Source: Chloroflexota bacterium
GTDB taxonomy: Bacteria > Chloroflexota > Anaerolineae > Anaerolineales > E44-bin32
DNA length: 13,189 nucleotides
Reading direction: 5' to 3'
Assembly (NCBI GenBank): GCA_026390045.1
Contig: JAPLGR010000683.1
Coordinates: forward strand, 1-13,189
Of the stretch, positions 1 to 6,427 are shown piece after piece; position 1 is the stretch's first letter, and each line of letters begins with the position of its first letter. The notes under the pieces were generated by a model. That model did no database searches and was not told where the DNA came from. It saw nothing but the letters and a program-made list of their open reading frames with translations. The position numbers and the translations under genes were made by a program.

Positions 1-252
1 ACCTGGGCGGCCGAAGTCCCCGCGGATTCAATTCCGCGACTGTGGGTGGATATCGGGACCGAGGATACTCTCCTGCGTGACGCGCTCGAACTGCGCGAGC
101 GGCTCGACACGATACGCTGGCCCTACACATGGTCCCTCGACCGAGGGGAACACACATCCACCTACTGGTCTGGGCATCTTGAGCAGTACCTTCTCTGGTA
201 CGCAGACGCTTGGCCAACGCAAGACCCGACAGGGAAGGTATCTCAACCGTGA
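1..252 (+). CDS. Putative alpha/beta-hydrolase esterase, C-terminal fragment
   Basis: The reading frame is open from the first base of the window, so the gene starts upstream; 83 residues are visible. The segment has the end-of-domain signature of esterase-D/putative-esterase family alpha/beta hydrolases. A strand with WVDIGTED at visible residues 15-22 fits the catalytic acid region. GEH at 49-51 followed by YW at 55-56 fits the catalytic His (H51) loop, usually GGH..xYW. The closing helix HLEQYLLWYADAW at 59-71 is also typical. The nucleophile Ser elbow would lie outside the window. Such enzymes are serine hydrolases acting on acyl esters; the substrate cannot be told from this fragment. 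An internal GTG at 46 should not be taken as the start, because the family signature extends upstream of it. The family call is fairly safe; the precise function is unknown. Confidence 0.72.
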   Translation, partial: TWAAEVPADSIPRLWVDIGTEDTLLRDALELRERLDTIRWPYTWSLDRGEHTSTYWSGHLEQYLLWYADAWPTQDPTGKVSQP

Positions 253-280
253 TTGCGTGTCGGGTACCTCCCTGTATACA
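253..280 (+). promoter_or_regulatory. Possible sigma-70 promoter for the haem-binding gene
   Basis: TTGCGT at 253-258 and TATACA at 275-280 are separated by 16 nt. They lie directly after the esterase stop codon and about 200 nt upstream of the haem-protein start. Both hexamers are imperfect (3/6 and 4/6 to consensus). The rest of the 253-476 gap shows no gene. Confidence 0.25.
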
Positions 281-476
281 ACCCGGGGGTTCCTCCATGC
301 TCTCCGGCGCAGACTGCTCTCAATGGGCACCATCAGCTTCAGGCGATAGCGAACGTCGCCCGGCCCAAGTCGCCGTTCAAGCAGGTTGGCTGGCTGCCTG
401 CCGTACTCACTACTTGTAAGCGCCGGCTTCCCTATGGGTGTTTCGGAGCCGAGCCTCTCACGGAGGGATCCTGATC

Positions 477-902
477 ATGGCCCGACGCATTCTGCTCATC
501 GTGCTCGCTGTTGGTGTCGCGCTACTGCTAGCGATTCAGCTCGTGCCGTACGGACGCCAGCACACCAATCCGCCGGTTACCGCTGAACCTGCTTGGCCGG
601 ATCCTGCAGTCCGCGATCTGGCTGTCCGGGCGTGCTTCGATTGCCACTCCAATCAGGTGGTGTGGCCGTGGTACAGCAACATTGCCCCCATCTCCTGGCT
701 GGTCCAAAGCCATGTGGACGAGGCGAGAGCGAGGCTCAACTTCTCCACGTGGGATATTCGGCAAGGCGGGGCGGGTGAGGCAGCGGAGGTCGTTCTGGCG
801 GGTGAGATGCCGCCAGGCTACTACCGGCTGATGCACCGCTCCGCGAACTTGTCCTCAGCTGAGGCGGCGCAGCTGGCACAGGGGCTGTCCGCGTTGCGCT
901 AG
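477..902 (+). CDS. Membrane-anchored haem-binding (CxxCH) domain protein
   Basis: This 141-residue protein has an N-terminal hydrophobic segment (about residues 4-23) acting as signal anchor, then an outward-facing domain. C53-F-D-C-H57 is a classical c-type haem attachment motif. It is followed by SNQVVWPWYS and IAPISWLV (58-76) and a conserved LNFSTW (87-92), which together are the signature of the small haem-binding domain family Pfam Haem_bd. The later MPPGYYRLMH segment near the C-terminus carries candidate distal ligands (Met, His). Family knowledge suggests an extracytoplasmic electron-transfer or redox-sensing protein; no partner is visible here. ATG 477 is chosen because GGAGG lies at 462-466 with 10 nt spacing and the anchor begins right there. 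An in-frame GTG at 438 would add 13 non-conserved residues. The cytochrome c maturation genes needed for haem attachment are not in the window. Confidence 0.85.
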   Translation: MARRILLIVLAVGVALLLAIQLVPYGRQHTNPPVTAEPAWPDPAVRDLAVRACFDCHSNQVVWPWYSNIAPISWLVQSHVDEARARLNFSTWDIRQGGAGEAAEVVLAGEMPPGYYRLMHRSANLSSAEAAQLAQGLSALR

Positions 903-932
903 GGATGCCGACTCGGCTGTAGAACCCTGCAC

Positions 933-951
933 GGCACTGCTCAGGCACTGC
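933..951. repeat. Direct repeat GGCACTGC x2, 11-bp period
   Basis: GGCACTGC occurs at 933-940 and again at 944-951, one helical turn apart, about 30 nt downstream of the haem-protein stop. It may be part of a structured or regulatory element in this convergent intergenic region. No function can be assigned. Confidence 0.4.
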
Positions 952-1000
952 CGCGCGAATGTGGAAGCTTCGTCATCCCTCGTCCCGCGGTTAAACCAAT

Positions 1001-1066
1001 CCGCGCGCTCGAGCTTGCTCAGGGCTCTCGCGCGCGGGTTGAGGAGGAGAATGCGATAGCATTCTC
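1001..1066. repeat. Two inverted repeats between convergent genes (possible bidirectional terminator)
   Basis: An 8-bp perfect pair CCGCGCGC (1001-1008) / GCGCGCGG (1030-1037) encloses a smaller GAGC-TT-GCTC hairpin (1011-1020). A second perfect 8-bp hairpin follows, GAGAATGC (1047-1054), loop GATA, GCATTCTC (1059-1066). There is no T-run on either side, so classical intrinsic termination is not proven. The position between the convergent ends of the haem protein (902) and tsaC (1111) favours a termination or RNA 3'-end role. The rest of 903-1110 shows no convincing gene. Confidence 0.45.
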
Positions 1067-1110
1067 GCCCCTTCGCGTGAAACCAGCGTGAGTTCTTCCT
1101 TAGTGCCGGC

Positions 1111-1740
1111 TTAGCGCCCCGCTCTCCCAAGCACAGCCAGGATCAGGTCCATTGAGACAGGGCCTTCTCGAGCAAGGGAAGGCGGGGAGACGGTGCAGTC
1201 AACGACGGTTGACGGCCGTCCCCCCGGTGCCCGCCCACCATCCAGGATCAGGTCGATCCGATCACCAAGCGCGGCCACCACCTCATCCGCCGACATCGAA
1301 TCCGGCGCCCCAGAGAGATTGGCTGAGGTTGCTGCAAGCGGGCCGCTTGCATTCAACAGCTCGAGCGTCACGGGGTGCGCCGGCACACGGACTCCAATCG
1401 TCGCACCCCAGCTGACGGCTTCTGGCACAACATCCCGCTTGCGAACGACGATGGTGAGCGGCCCGGGCCAGAATGTCTCAGCCAATCGGCGCGCGTCCGG
1501 CGTAATCTCGTCTGCCACTTCCGATAGGCCATCCTGGTCCGCCAGAAGGATCGGCAGGGCTTTGGTCGCGTCACGTCCTTTAGCCGCATAGATGCGCTCC
1601 ACGGCTGCAGTATCGAACGCCATGGCCCCGACACCGTAGACGGTGTCGGTTGGGAATGCGACCAGGCCTCCCTGGCGGAGGATGTCCAGCGCGGTGCGCA
1701 GCGCCTCTGGATCATTCGCCTGCAGAACTCTCGCGCTCAT
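1111..1740 (-). CDS. tsaC: Threonylcarbamoyl-AMP synthase (YrdC/TsaC family)
   Basis: This 209-residue cytosolic enzyme makes threonylcarbamoyl-AMP from threonine, bicarbonate and ATP, the first step of tRNA t6A37 modification (ANN-decoding tRNAs). The YrdC motifs are intact: PTDTVYG (30-36), KGRDATKALP (54-63), WPGPLT (91-96), TSANLSG (138-144) and STVVD (177-181). The length fits the short YrdC-only form; the extra Sua5 C-terminal domain is absent. ATG 1740 is chosen; AGGAG lies at 1750-1754 with 9 nt spacing, overlapping the prmC stop codon. A GTG immediately upstream (1743) is an alternative that changes one residue. It lies 12 nt behind prmC and is surely co-transcribed with it. The gene order prfA-prmC-ywlC is the one known from Bacillus and relatives. 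Confidence 0.93.
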   Translation of the reverse strand: MSARVLQANDPEALRTALDILRQGGLVAFPTDTVYGVGAMAFDTAAVERIYAAKGRDATKALPILLADQDGLSEVADEITPDARRLAETFWPGPLTIVVRKRDVVPEAVSWGATIGVRVPAHPVTLELLNASGPLAATSANLSGAPDSMSADEVVAALGDRIDLILDGGRAPGGRPSTVVDCTVSPPSLAREGPVSMDLILAVLGRAGR

Positions 1741-1752
1741 CACCCACTACTC

Positions 1753-2589
1753 CTAGAACTCGAGCCCCAAGATTCGGTCACGTCCGGCAAGATCGAGTTC
1801 TAGCCAGACGGAACCTGGATGGCAGAGTGTCGAGGCCAGATCGATGGCCGCGCTGCCCTGCCCCGCACCGATCTCCAGCAGCACAGTTGCCCGGCGAGGT
1901 CGGCGGCGTGCGAGCTGCTGCAGCAAGCGAAGGATCACATCCGTCCCGCAATCGCCCCCGTCGAGAGCCAAGCGCGGCTCACAGCGGAGCGCGGCAACTT
2001 CGTCGGAGGCAACGTAAGGCAAGTTGGCCAGCACGACCGCATCTTCGAGCCACATCCCCTCTGTCAGATCAGCCATCACAAAGGCTACCAAGCCCCCGGC
2101 ACCGAGCCACTCCGCGTTCTCTTTGGCTACCAGAAGCGCGGGCCGGGAGATGTCCGTGGCGAAGACGCGTGTTTCCCCCCGCTCGAGCGCCACCGTGACG
2201 CCCACACAGCCGGAACCGGTGCCAACATCAATGACCGTGCGAGCGCGCGGGTGCCTGTCGATCGCCTGCAGCCCTTTCTCAACCAGCAGCTCGGTCTCAG
2301 GGCGAGGGATCAGGACATCCGGTGTCACAGTGAAACGGCGGCCAAAGAACTCACACCACCCGACCACGTAGGGTAGCGGCTCGCCTGCCGTGAGCCGCTG
2401 GAGCGCGGATGCAAGCTGATCGTTGATTTCTCGGGGGACGGGAGTTTCGGGGTGGGCGAGGAGCCACTCGCGTGGCCTGTCCATCATCTCGGCCAACACG
2501 ACCTGCACGTCCCTGGCGGCGGTCTCGCTCACCGGGGACAGCTCACAGCTTCCTCGGGTCAGCGCCTCCCCGATGGAGATGCCTGACAT
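1753..2589 (-). CDS. prmC: Release factor glutamine N5-methyltransferase (HemK/PrmC)
   Basis: PrmC methylates the glutamine of the GGQ motif in RF1/RF2 using S-adenosylmethionine, which improves peptide release. The 278-residue protein shows the usual N-terminal helical RF-binding domain with GEPLPYVVG (69-77) and IPRPETE (94-100). The Rossmann methyltransferase domain has the SAM-binding loop DVGTGSG (121-127). The glutamine-binding motif, normally NPPY, reads NLPY here (189-192), which is unusual although the rest of the family signature is intact. The start ATG at 2589 lies 3 nt after the prfA stop, so translation is probably coupled; the Shine-Dalgarno sequence is weak. Its direct neighbour prfA encodes its substrate. 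The HemK name comes from an old, wrong link to haem synthesis. Confidence 0.93.
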   Translation of the reverse strand: MSGISIGEALTRGSCELSPVSETAARDVQVVLAEMMDRPREWLLAHPETPVPREINDQLASALQRLTAGEPLPYVVGWCEFFGRRFTVTPDVLIPRPETELLVEKGLQAIDRHPRARTVIDVGTGSGCVGVTVALERGETRVFATDISRPALLVAKENAEWLGAGGLVAFVMADLTEGMWLEDAVVLANLPYVASDEVAALRCEPRLALDGGDCGTDVILRLLQQLARRRPRRATVLLEIGAGQGSAAIDLASTLCHPGSVWLELDLAGRDRILGLEF

Positions 2590-2592
2590 GCA

Positions 2593-3654
2593 TCACCCTT
2601 CAGCAGCCTGGAGTCTCTCGGCCTCGTCGCGGGTTGCCAATTCGTCGATGAAGGTGTCGAGGCCGCCGTCCAGCACGCCCGGCAGGTTGTGCGACGAGAC
2701 GCCGATGCGATGGTCGGTGACACGGGACTGGGGGAAGTTGTAGGTCCGGATCTTCTCCGACCGCTCGCCGCTTCCCACCTGCGAGCGCCGGGCCGCATCC
2801 TCCTCCGCCTGTCGCGCTTCGATCGCTACGTCATACAGGCGTGCGCGCAGGATGCTCATCGCGCGCATACGGTTCTGCAGCTGCGAGCGTTCGTCCTGGC
2901 ACTGCACGACGATCCCGGAGGGCAGGTGCGTTAGCCGGACGGCGGTTGAGTTCTTCTGGACGTTCTGCCCGCCCGCGCCGGCCGAACGGTACACGTCCAT
3001 CTTGACATCCTTCTCCGGAATGTCGATCTCTACTTCATCAGCCTCGGCCAGCACGGCAACCGTCGCCGTTGAAGTGTGAATCCGACCCTGCGCCTCCGTC
3101 ATCGGCACACGCTGCACCCGATGAACTCCGCTCTCGTACTTCAGCCGCGAGAAGGCTCCCTGCCCCCGCACCTGGAAGATCACTTCCTTGAATCCCCCGA
3201 TGCCGGTCTCATTCTGCGACAGGATCTCGGACTTCCAGCCCCGGGCTTCCGCATAGCGCGTGTACATGCGGAACAGGTCCGCGGCGAACAGCCCGGCCTC
3301 GTCGCCGCCTGTGCCGGCCCGGATCTCGACGATGACGTTGCGATCGTCGCGTGGATCGCGCGGGATCAGCAGCGTCCGTAGCCGGCGATCGAGAGCCTGC
3401 AGCCGCGGCGCCAGTTCCTCCGTCTCGGCTTCGGCCAGTGCACGCATATCCGGATCCTCGCTCGTGCGAAGGCCGCGCGCCTGCTCGAGCTGCTCCTCGA
3501 CCGCCTGGTACTCCCGCAAGGCCGTCACGACCGGCTCCAACCCGGCGCGCTCCCGCGCCAGCTCGGCCATGCGCTGGGGCTGCATGGCGGCAACGGCCAG
3601 CTCCTGCTCGAGCGCCTCAAATCGGCCGGCGATTCCCTTCAGTTTCTCCAACAT
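2593..3654 (-). CDS. prfA: Peptide chain release factor 1 (RF1)
   Basis: RF1 recognises UAA and UAG in the ribosomal A site and triggers hydrolysis of peptidyl-tRNA. The 353-residue protein has the normal RF1 length. The N-terminal helical domain (about 1-100) is followed by AGTGGDEA (113-120). The codon-discriminating tripeptide is PMT at 184-186, i.e. PxT as in RF1 and not SPF as in RF2. The catalytic GGQ lies at 228-230 inside GAGGQNVQKNSTAVR; Q230 is the residue methylated by PrmC, encoded immediately downstream. The frame stays open upstream to 3792, but MLEKLKG at 3654 is the conserved N-terminus, and GGAG at 3664-3667 gives 9 nt spacing. It is the first gene of the prfA-prmC-tsaC operon and divergent from the VIT-vWA gene. 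Confidence 0.97.
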   Translation of the reverse strand: MLEKLKGIAGRFEALEQELAVAAMQPQRMAELARERAGLEPVVTALREYQAVEEQLEQARGLRTSEDPDMRALAEAETEELAPRLQALDRRLRTLLIPRDPRDDRNVIVEIRAGTGGDEAGLFAADLFRMYTRYAEARGWKSEILSQNETGIGGFKEVIFQVRGQGAFSRLKYESGVHRVQRVPMTEAQGRIHTSTATVAVLAEADEVEIDIPEKDVKMDVYRSAGAGGQNVQKNSTAVRLTHLPSGIVVQCQDERSQLQNRMRAMSILRARLYDVAIEARQAEEDAARRSQVGSGERSEKIRTYNFPQSRVTDHRIGVSSHNLPGVLDGGLDTFIDELATRDEAERLQAAEG

Positions 3655-3663
3655 TCCCAAGTA

Positions 3664-3667
3664 CTCC
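3664..3667 (-). promoter_or_regulatory. Ribosome binding site deciding the prfA start
   Basis: GGAG on the minus strand, 9 nt before ATG 3654. It fixes the start at the conserved RF1 N-terminus rather than at the much longer open frame. Confidence 0.7.
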
Positions 3668-3692
3668 ACCCCGGCATTCAGGGGACACGGCA

Positions 3693-3717
3693 TGCTCCCA
3701 CGGCCAGAGTGGGAGCA
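3693..3717. promoter_or_regulatory. Inverted repeat in the prfA / VIT-vWA divergent region
   Basis: Perfect 8-bp arms TGCTCCCA (3693-3700) and TGGGAGCA (3710-3717) flank a 9-nt spacer. It lies just downstream of a possible minus-strand -10 box, so it could form a hairpin in the prfA leader RNA or serve as an operator for either divergent gene. Confidence 0.4.
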
Positions 3718-3725
3718 CTCTGTCG

Positions 3726-3731
3726 ATTCTA
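3726..3731 (-). promoter_or_regulatory. Possible -10 box for the prfA operon
   Basis: TAGAAT on the minus strand (5/6 to TATAAT), about 70 nt upstream of the prfA start. No convincing -35 box at normal spacing. Confidence 0.3.
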
Positions 3732-3806
3732 CCATGCCCTCCTCGGGAACTCGCACCACCTCCCGGGCGTCCTCAGCATAGGCCGTGTGCATCTTGGAGG
3801 TCCGCT

Positions 3807-6155
3807 ATGTCCCGCTCCGCCCGATGGCTGTTTGGTCTGCTCCTGTGCCTGGGAATGCTGGCACCTGCCGCGCCTGCCCTGGCTGATGGCATCATCGTCC
3901 CCGACCCGCCGGTGTGCGACGGCGAGCTGTGCCCCGGCCCATTCCCCATCTCGCAACTGGCGATTCGCTATCACCGCGTCGAGGTCAGCATTGAGGATCA
4001 GGTGGCGACCACGCGCGTCGACCAGGTATTCCGCAACGACAATGACTTCGTCGTCGAGGGGACCTACATCTTCCCACTCCCGGCCGGCGCAGCTGTCACG
4101 CAGTTCACACTGTGGATCGACGGTGAGCCCGTCGAGGGCAAGGTCCTGACGCGTGAACAGGCACGTCAGACGTATGAGGACATCGTCCGGTCGCTGCGCG
4201 ATCCGGCCCTGCTTGAGTACGTGGACCGAGGCGCGGTGCAGGCCTCCATCTTCCCGATCGACCCCGGGGCTGAACGGCGCATCGAGCTAGAGTACACGCA
4301 GGTTCTGCAGGCCGAGGACGGCCTGGTGCACTACCGCTATCCCCTGAACACCGAGAAGTTCTCCACACAGCCCCTAGAAGAAGTGACGGTCCGCATCAAG
4401 GTTGACAGCCGCGACCCGATCCAGGCGGTCTACTCACCCAGCCATGAGGTGGACATTGCGCGCGACGGAGAGCATGAGATCTCGGCCACCTACGAGGCCA
4501 CCAACGTGCTTCCCAATCGCGACTTCGAGCTCTACTACTCGCTGGGCGAGGACCGCATCGGCGTCCATGTCCTGAGCTACCGCGACCCTGCCGAGGACGA
4601 GGACGGCTTCTTTCTGCTCCTGGCCTCGCCGGCCTTCGGCGCCGAGCTCGACTCGGCCGTCGCCAAGGACGTGCTGCTGATCATCGATCGGTCCGGGAGC
4701 ATGGACGGGGAGAAGATGGAGCAGGCGAAGCAGGCGGCGATCTACGTCGTGCGGCACCTGAATCCTGAGGACCGCTTCAACGTTCTGGCCTTCAGCAGCA
4801 GCTTGAGCACCTATGCCTCCACGCTTCGCGAGGGCGACGAAGCCGCCGATGCCGTTGCCTGGATCGAGGCGCTCTCGGCGCGCGGATCGACCGATATCAA
4901 CCGCGCCCTGCTTGAGGCGGCAGCGCAGCTCGACTCCGAGCGGCCGGCACTGGTCCTCTTCCTGACCGACGGCCTGCCCACCGAAGGCGTGACGGATCGG
5001 GAGGCGATCCTCGACAACATGGCCCGCTCCGCCCCTGACAGTCTGCGCTTGTTCTCCTTCGGAGTCGGATACGACGTCGACGCCGTGCTGCTGGACACAT
5101 TGTCCGAGGCCCACCACGGCGCGACAACCTACGTGCTTCCCGATCAGGACATCGAGGAATCGGTCTCGGCCTTCTACGCCAAGGTCAGCACGCCCGTCCT
5201 GACCGATCTGGATCTGGACCTGGGGGAGGTCCGTGCTTACGATGTGGTCCCTGAGGCGCTGCCGGACCTTTTCGCCGGCGGCCAGTTGATCGTCATTGGG
5301 CGGTATCGCAACTCCGGGGAGACGACGATTGAGCTTTCTGGACGCGTCGAGGACCGATCGGAGGAGTTCCGCTACTCCGATGTTGAGTTCGTGTCCTCGG
5401 GCGGTCCCGATTTCCTGCCCCGGCTGTGGGCGACGCGCAAGATCGGCGCACTGCTCAACGACCTGCGCCTGCACGGCGCTGATCAGGAGAGTGTGGATCA
5501 GGTTGTGCGCCTGTGCATCCAGTACGGGTTCGTCACACCATCCACCTCGTATCTGGTGACCGAACCCAATGCCCTGGGGACGGATGCGATCGGAGAGATC
5601 GTCGAAGATGCATTCAAGGCCCTGCAATCCGCGCCCAGCATCGTCTCCGGCCGGGCCGCGGTGGAGCGAGCTGCAGCCGAGTCGGCGCTCGGTGGTGCCG
5701 ATATCGCCGCAGCGCCGGAAGGTGAGGCTGCACAGGTCGTCCGCACGGCGGGCACCCGGGCCTTCCATCTGGTCGACGGCGTGTGGACCGACACCGCGTT
5801 CGACCCGCAGGCAATGGACCCACGCAGAGTCCCGTTCCTCTCGGAGGACTACTTCGCGCTGGCTGCCTCCCGCCCGGACGTGGCAGCCGCGCTGGCGCTC
5901 GGGCCGGATGTGATCATCGTCGTGGATGGTATCGCCTACCAGACGGTTGAGGCCGACGAGGCAGGCGACGCGATCCAAGTTCCGGATCCCATCACGTCGT
6001 CCGATCCGGCGGTCCCCGGTCAGCCCGACGAGCCTTCCGCCAGCGATCCCGGAATCGGCTCCACCGGCGTGAGACTGCCATGCGCGGGCGGTGCCTTCGC
6101 TCTGGGGGCATGCTTCCTTCCACTCCGAGAGCGATGGATACGGCGAGGACACTAG
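3807..6155 (+). CDS. Exported VIT and von Willebrand factor A domain protein
   Basis: This 782-residue protein has a signal peptide (about 1-26, cleavage after ALA). A VIT domain (about 48-175) follows, with hallmark segments EGTYIFPLP and QARQTYEDI. A vWA domain (about 287-460) has a complete MIDAS metal site: DRSGS at 294-298, Thr362 in RGSTDI and Asp388 in LTDG. A helical/beta region resembles the C-terminal part of inter-alpha-trypsin-inhibitor heavy-chain-like bacterial proteins. The last 26 residues read LPCAG (757-761), a short hydrophobic stretch and RERWIRRGH, an anchor or sorting-signal-like tail. The expected role is cell-surface protein-protein or matrix interaction through the metal site; the ligand is unknown. 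ATG 3807 is supported by TTGGAGG at 3794-3800 and by the signal peptide; the frame is open 152 codons further upstream but overlaps prfA there. Confidence 0.92.
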   Translation: MSRSARWLFGLLLCLGMLAPAAPALADGIIVPDPPVCDGELCPGPFPISQLAIRYHRVEVSIEDQVATTRVDQVFRNDNDFVVEGTYIFPLPAGAAVTQFTLWIDGEPVEGKVLTREQARQTYEDIVRSLRDPALLEYVDRGAVQASIFPIDPGAERRIELEYTQVLQAEDGLVHYRYPLNTEKFSTQPLEEVTVRIKVDSRDPIQAVYSPSHEVDIARDGEHEISATYEATNVLPNRDFELYYSLGEDRIGVHVLSYRDPAEDEDGFFLLLASPAFGAELDSAVAKDVLLIIDRSGSMDGEKMEQAKQAAIYVVRHLNPEDRFNVLAFSSSLSTYASTLREGDEAADAVAWIEALSARGSTDINRALLEAAAQLDSERPALVLFLTDGLPTEGVTDREAILDNMARSAPDSLRLFSFGVGYDVDAVLLDTLSEAHHGATTYVLPDQDIEESVSAFYAKVSTPVLTDLDLDLGEVRAYDVVPEALPDLFAGGQLIVIGRYRNSGETTIELSGRVEDRSEEFRYSDVEFVSSGGPDFLPRLWATRKIGALLNDLRLHGADQESVDQVVRLCIQYGFVTPSTSYLVTEPNALGTDAIGEIVEDAFKALQSAPSIVSGRAAVERAAAESALGGADIAAAPEGEAAQVVRTAGTRAFHLVDGVWTDTAFDPQAMDPRRVPFLSEDYFALAASRPDVAAALALGPDVIIVVDGIAYQTVEADEAGDAIQVPDPITSSDPAVPGQPDEPSASDPGIGSTGVRLPCAGGAFALGACFLPLRERWIRRGH

Positions 6156-6195
6156 ACCGGGACTTCGCACGCCTCAAAGCCGCTACTTGCCAAGA

Positions 6196-6227
6196 CGGGA
6201 GCAGCTCCCTCTCAGGAGCCGCTCCCG
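6196..6227 (+). terminator. Strong hairpin downstream of the VIT-vWA gene
   Basis: The stem is CGGGAGC (6196-6202) with GCTCCCG (6221-6227), one A/C mismatch, then GCTCC (6204-6208) with GGAGC (6215-6219), and a 6-nt loop. It starts 40 nt after the stop codon. No T-run follows, so it is terminator-like by position and stability only. Confidence 0.5.
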
Positions 6228-6316
6228 GATCGCGCGCGCGGCTTGCCGCATGGCTTCACAGCTGGTCCGCTGGCGCAACCCAAGGCAGAGGACCGAATGC
6301 AGGCATTTCCGTCACC

Positions 6317-6362
6317 ATCCGATCGGCATCCACTCTGTTCCTTCGCCATGCCGATCGCGGAT
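6317..6362. repeat. Inverted repeat with 18-nt spacer
   Basis: CGATCGGCAT (6320-6329) pairs perfectly with ATGCCGATCG (6348-6357). Allowing one bulged C (6358), the arms extend to ATCC/GGAT (6317-6362). It is the second of three palindromes between the convergent genes ending at 6155 and 6428. No gene is seen in 6156-6427. Confidence 0.5.
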
Positions 6363-6366
6363 AGAA

Positions 6367-6395
6367 GACCTCCCGCACCACAGGTGCGGGAGGTC
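6367..6395. terminator. 13-bp perfect hairpin, probable bidirectional terminator
   Basis: GACCTCCCGCACC (6367-6379) and GGTGCGGGAGGTC (6383-6395) are exact reverse complements with a 3-nt loop. It lies 32 nt beyond the stop of the minus-strand gene at 6428 and in the convergent gap with the VIT-vWA gene. On the minus side it is followed by the pyrimidine-rich TCTTCT, a weak tail. Confidence 0.65.
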
Positions 6396-6427
6396 ACGTG
6401 CAAATCATGCGTTGAGGCAAGGCATCG

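Noticed and set aside
855..1130. 91-codon minus-strand ORF as a gene
   Set aside because: It overlaps the ends of two well-supported genes, starts with TTG and has no recognisable domain; kept only as part of an intergenic-element finding.
3655..3792. N-terminal extension of prfA by 46 codons
   Set aside because: RF1 proteins begin at the MLEKL-like sequence; the extension has no conservation pattern and would cover the divergent promoter region, while a ribosome binding site sits before 3654.
3351..3806. Upstream extension of the VIT-vWA reading frame
   Set aside because: It overlaps prfA on the other strand, and the Shine-Dalgarno plus signal peptide fix the start at 3807.
4434..6170. 578-codon open frame on the minus strand opposite the VIT-vWA gene
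   Set aside because: The plus strand encodes a full domain protein with signal peptide and MIDAS motif. The minus frame shows no domain, no membrane or catalytic pattern, and is the long antisense frame expected in GC-rich coding DNA.
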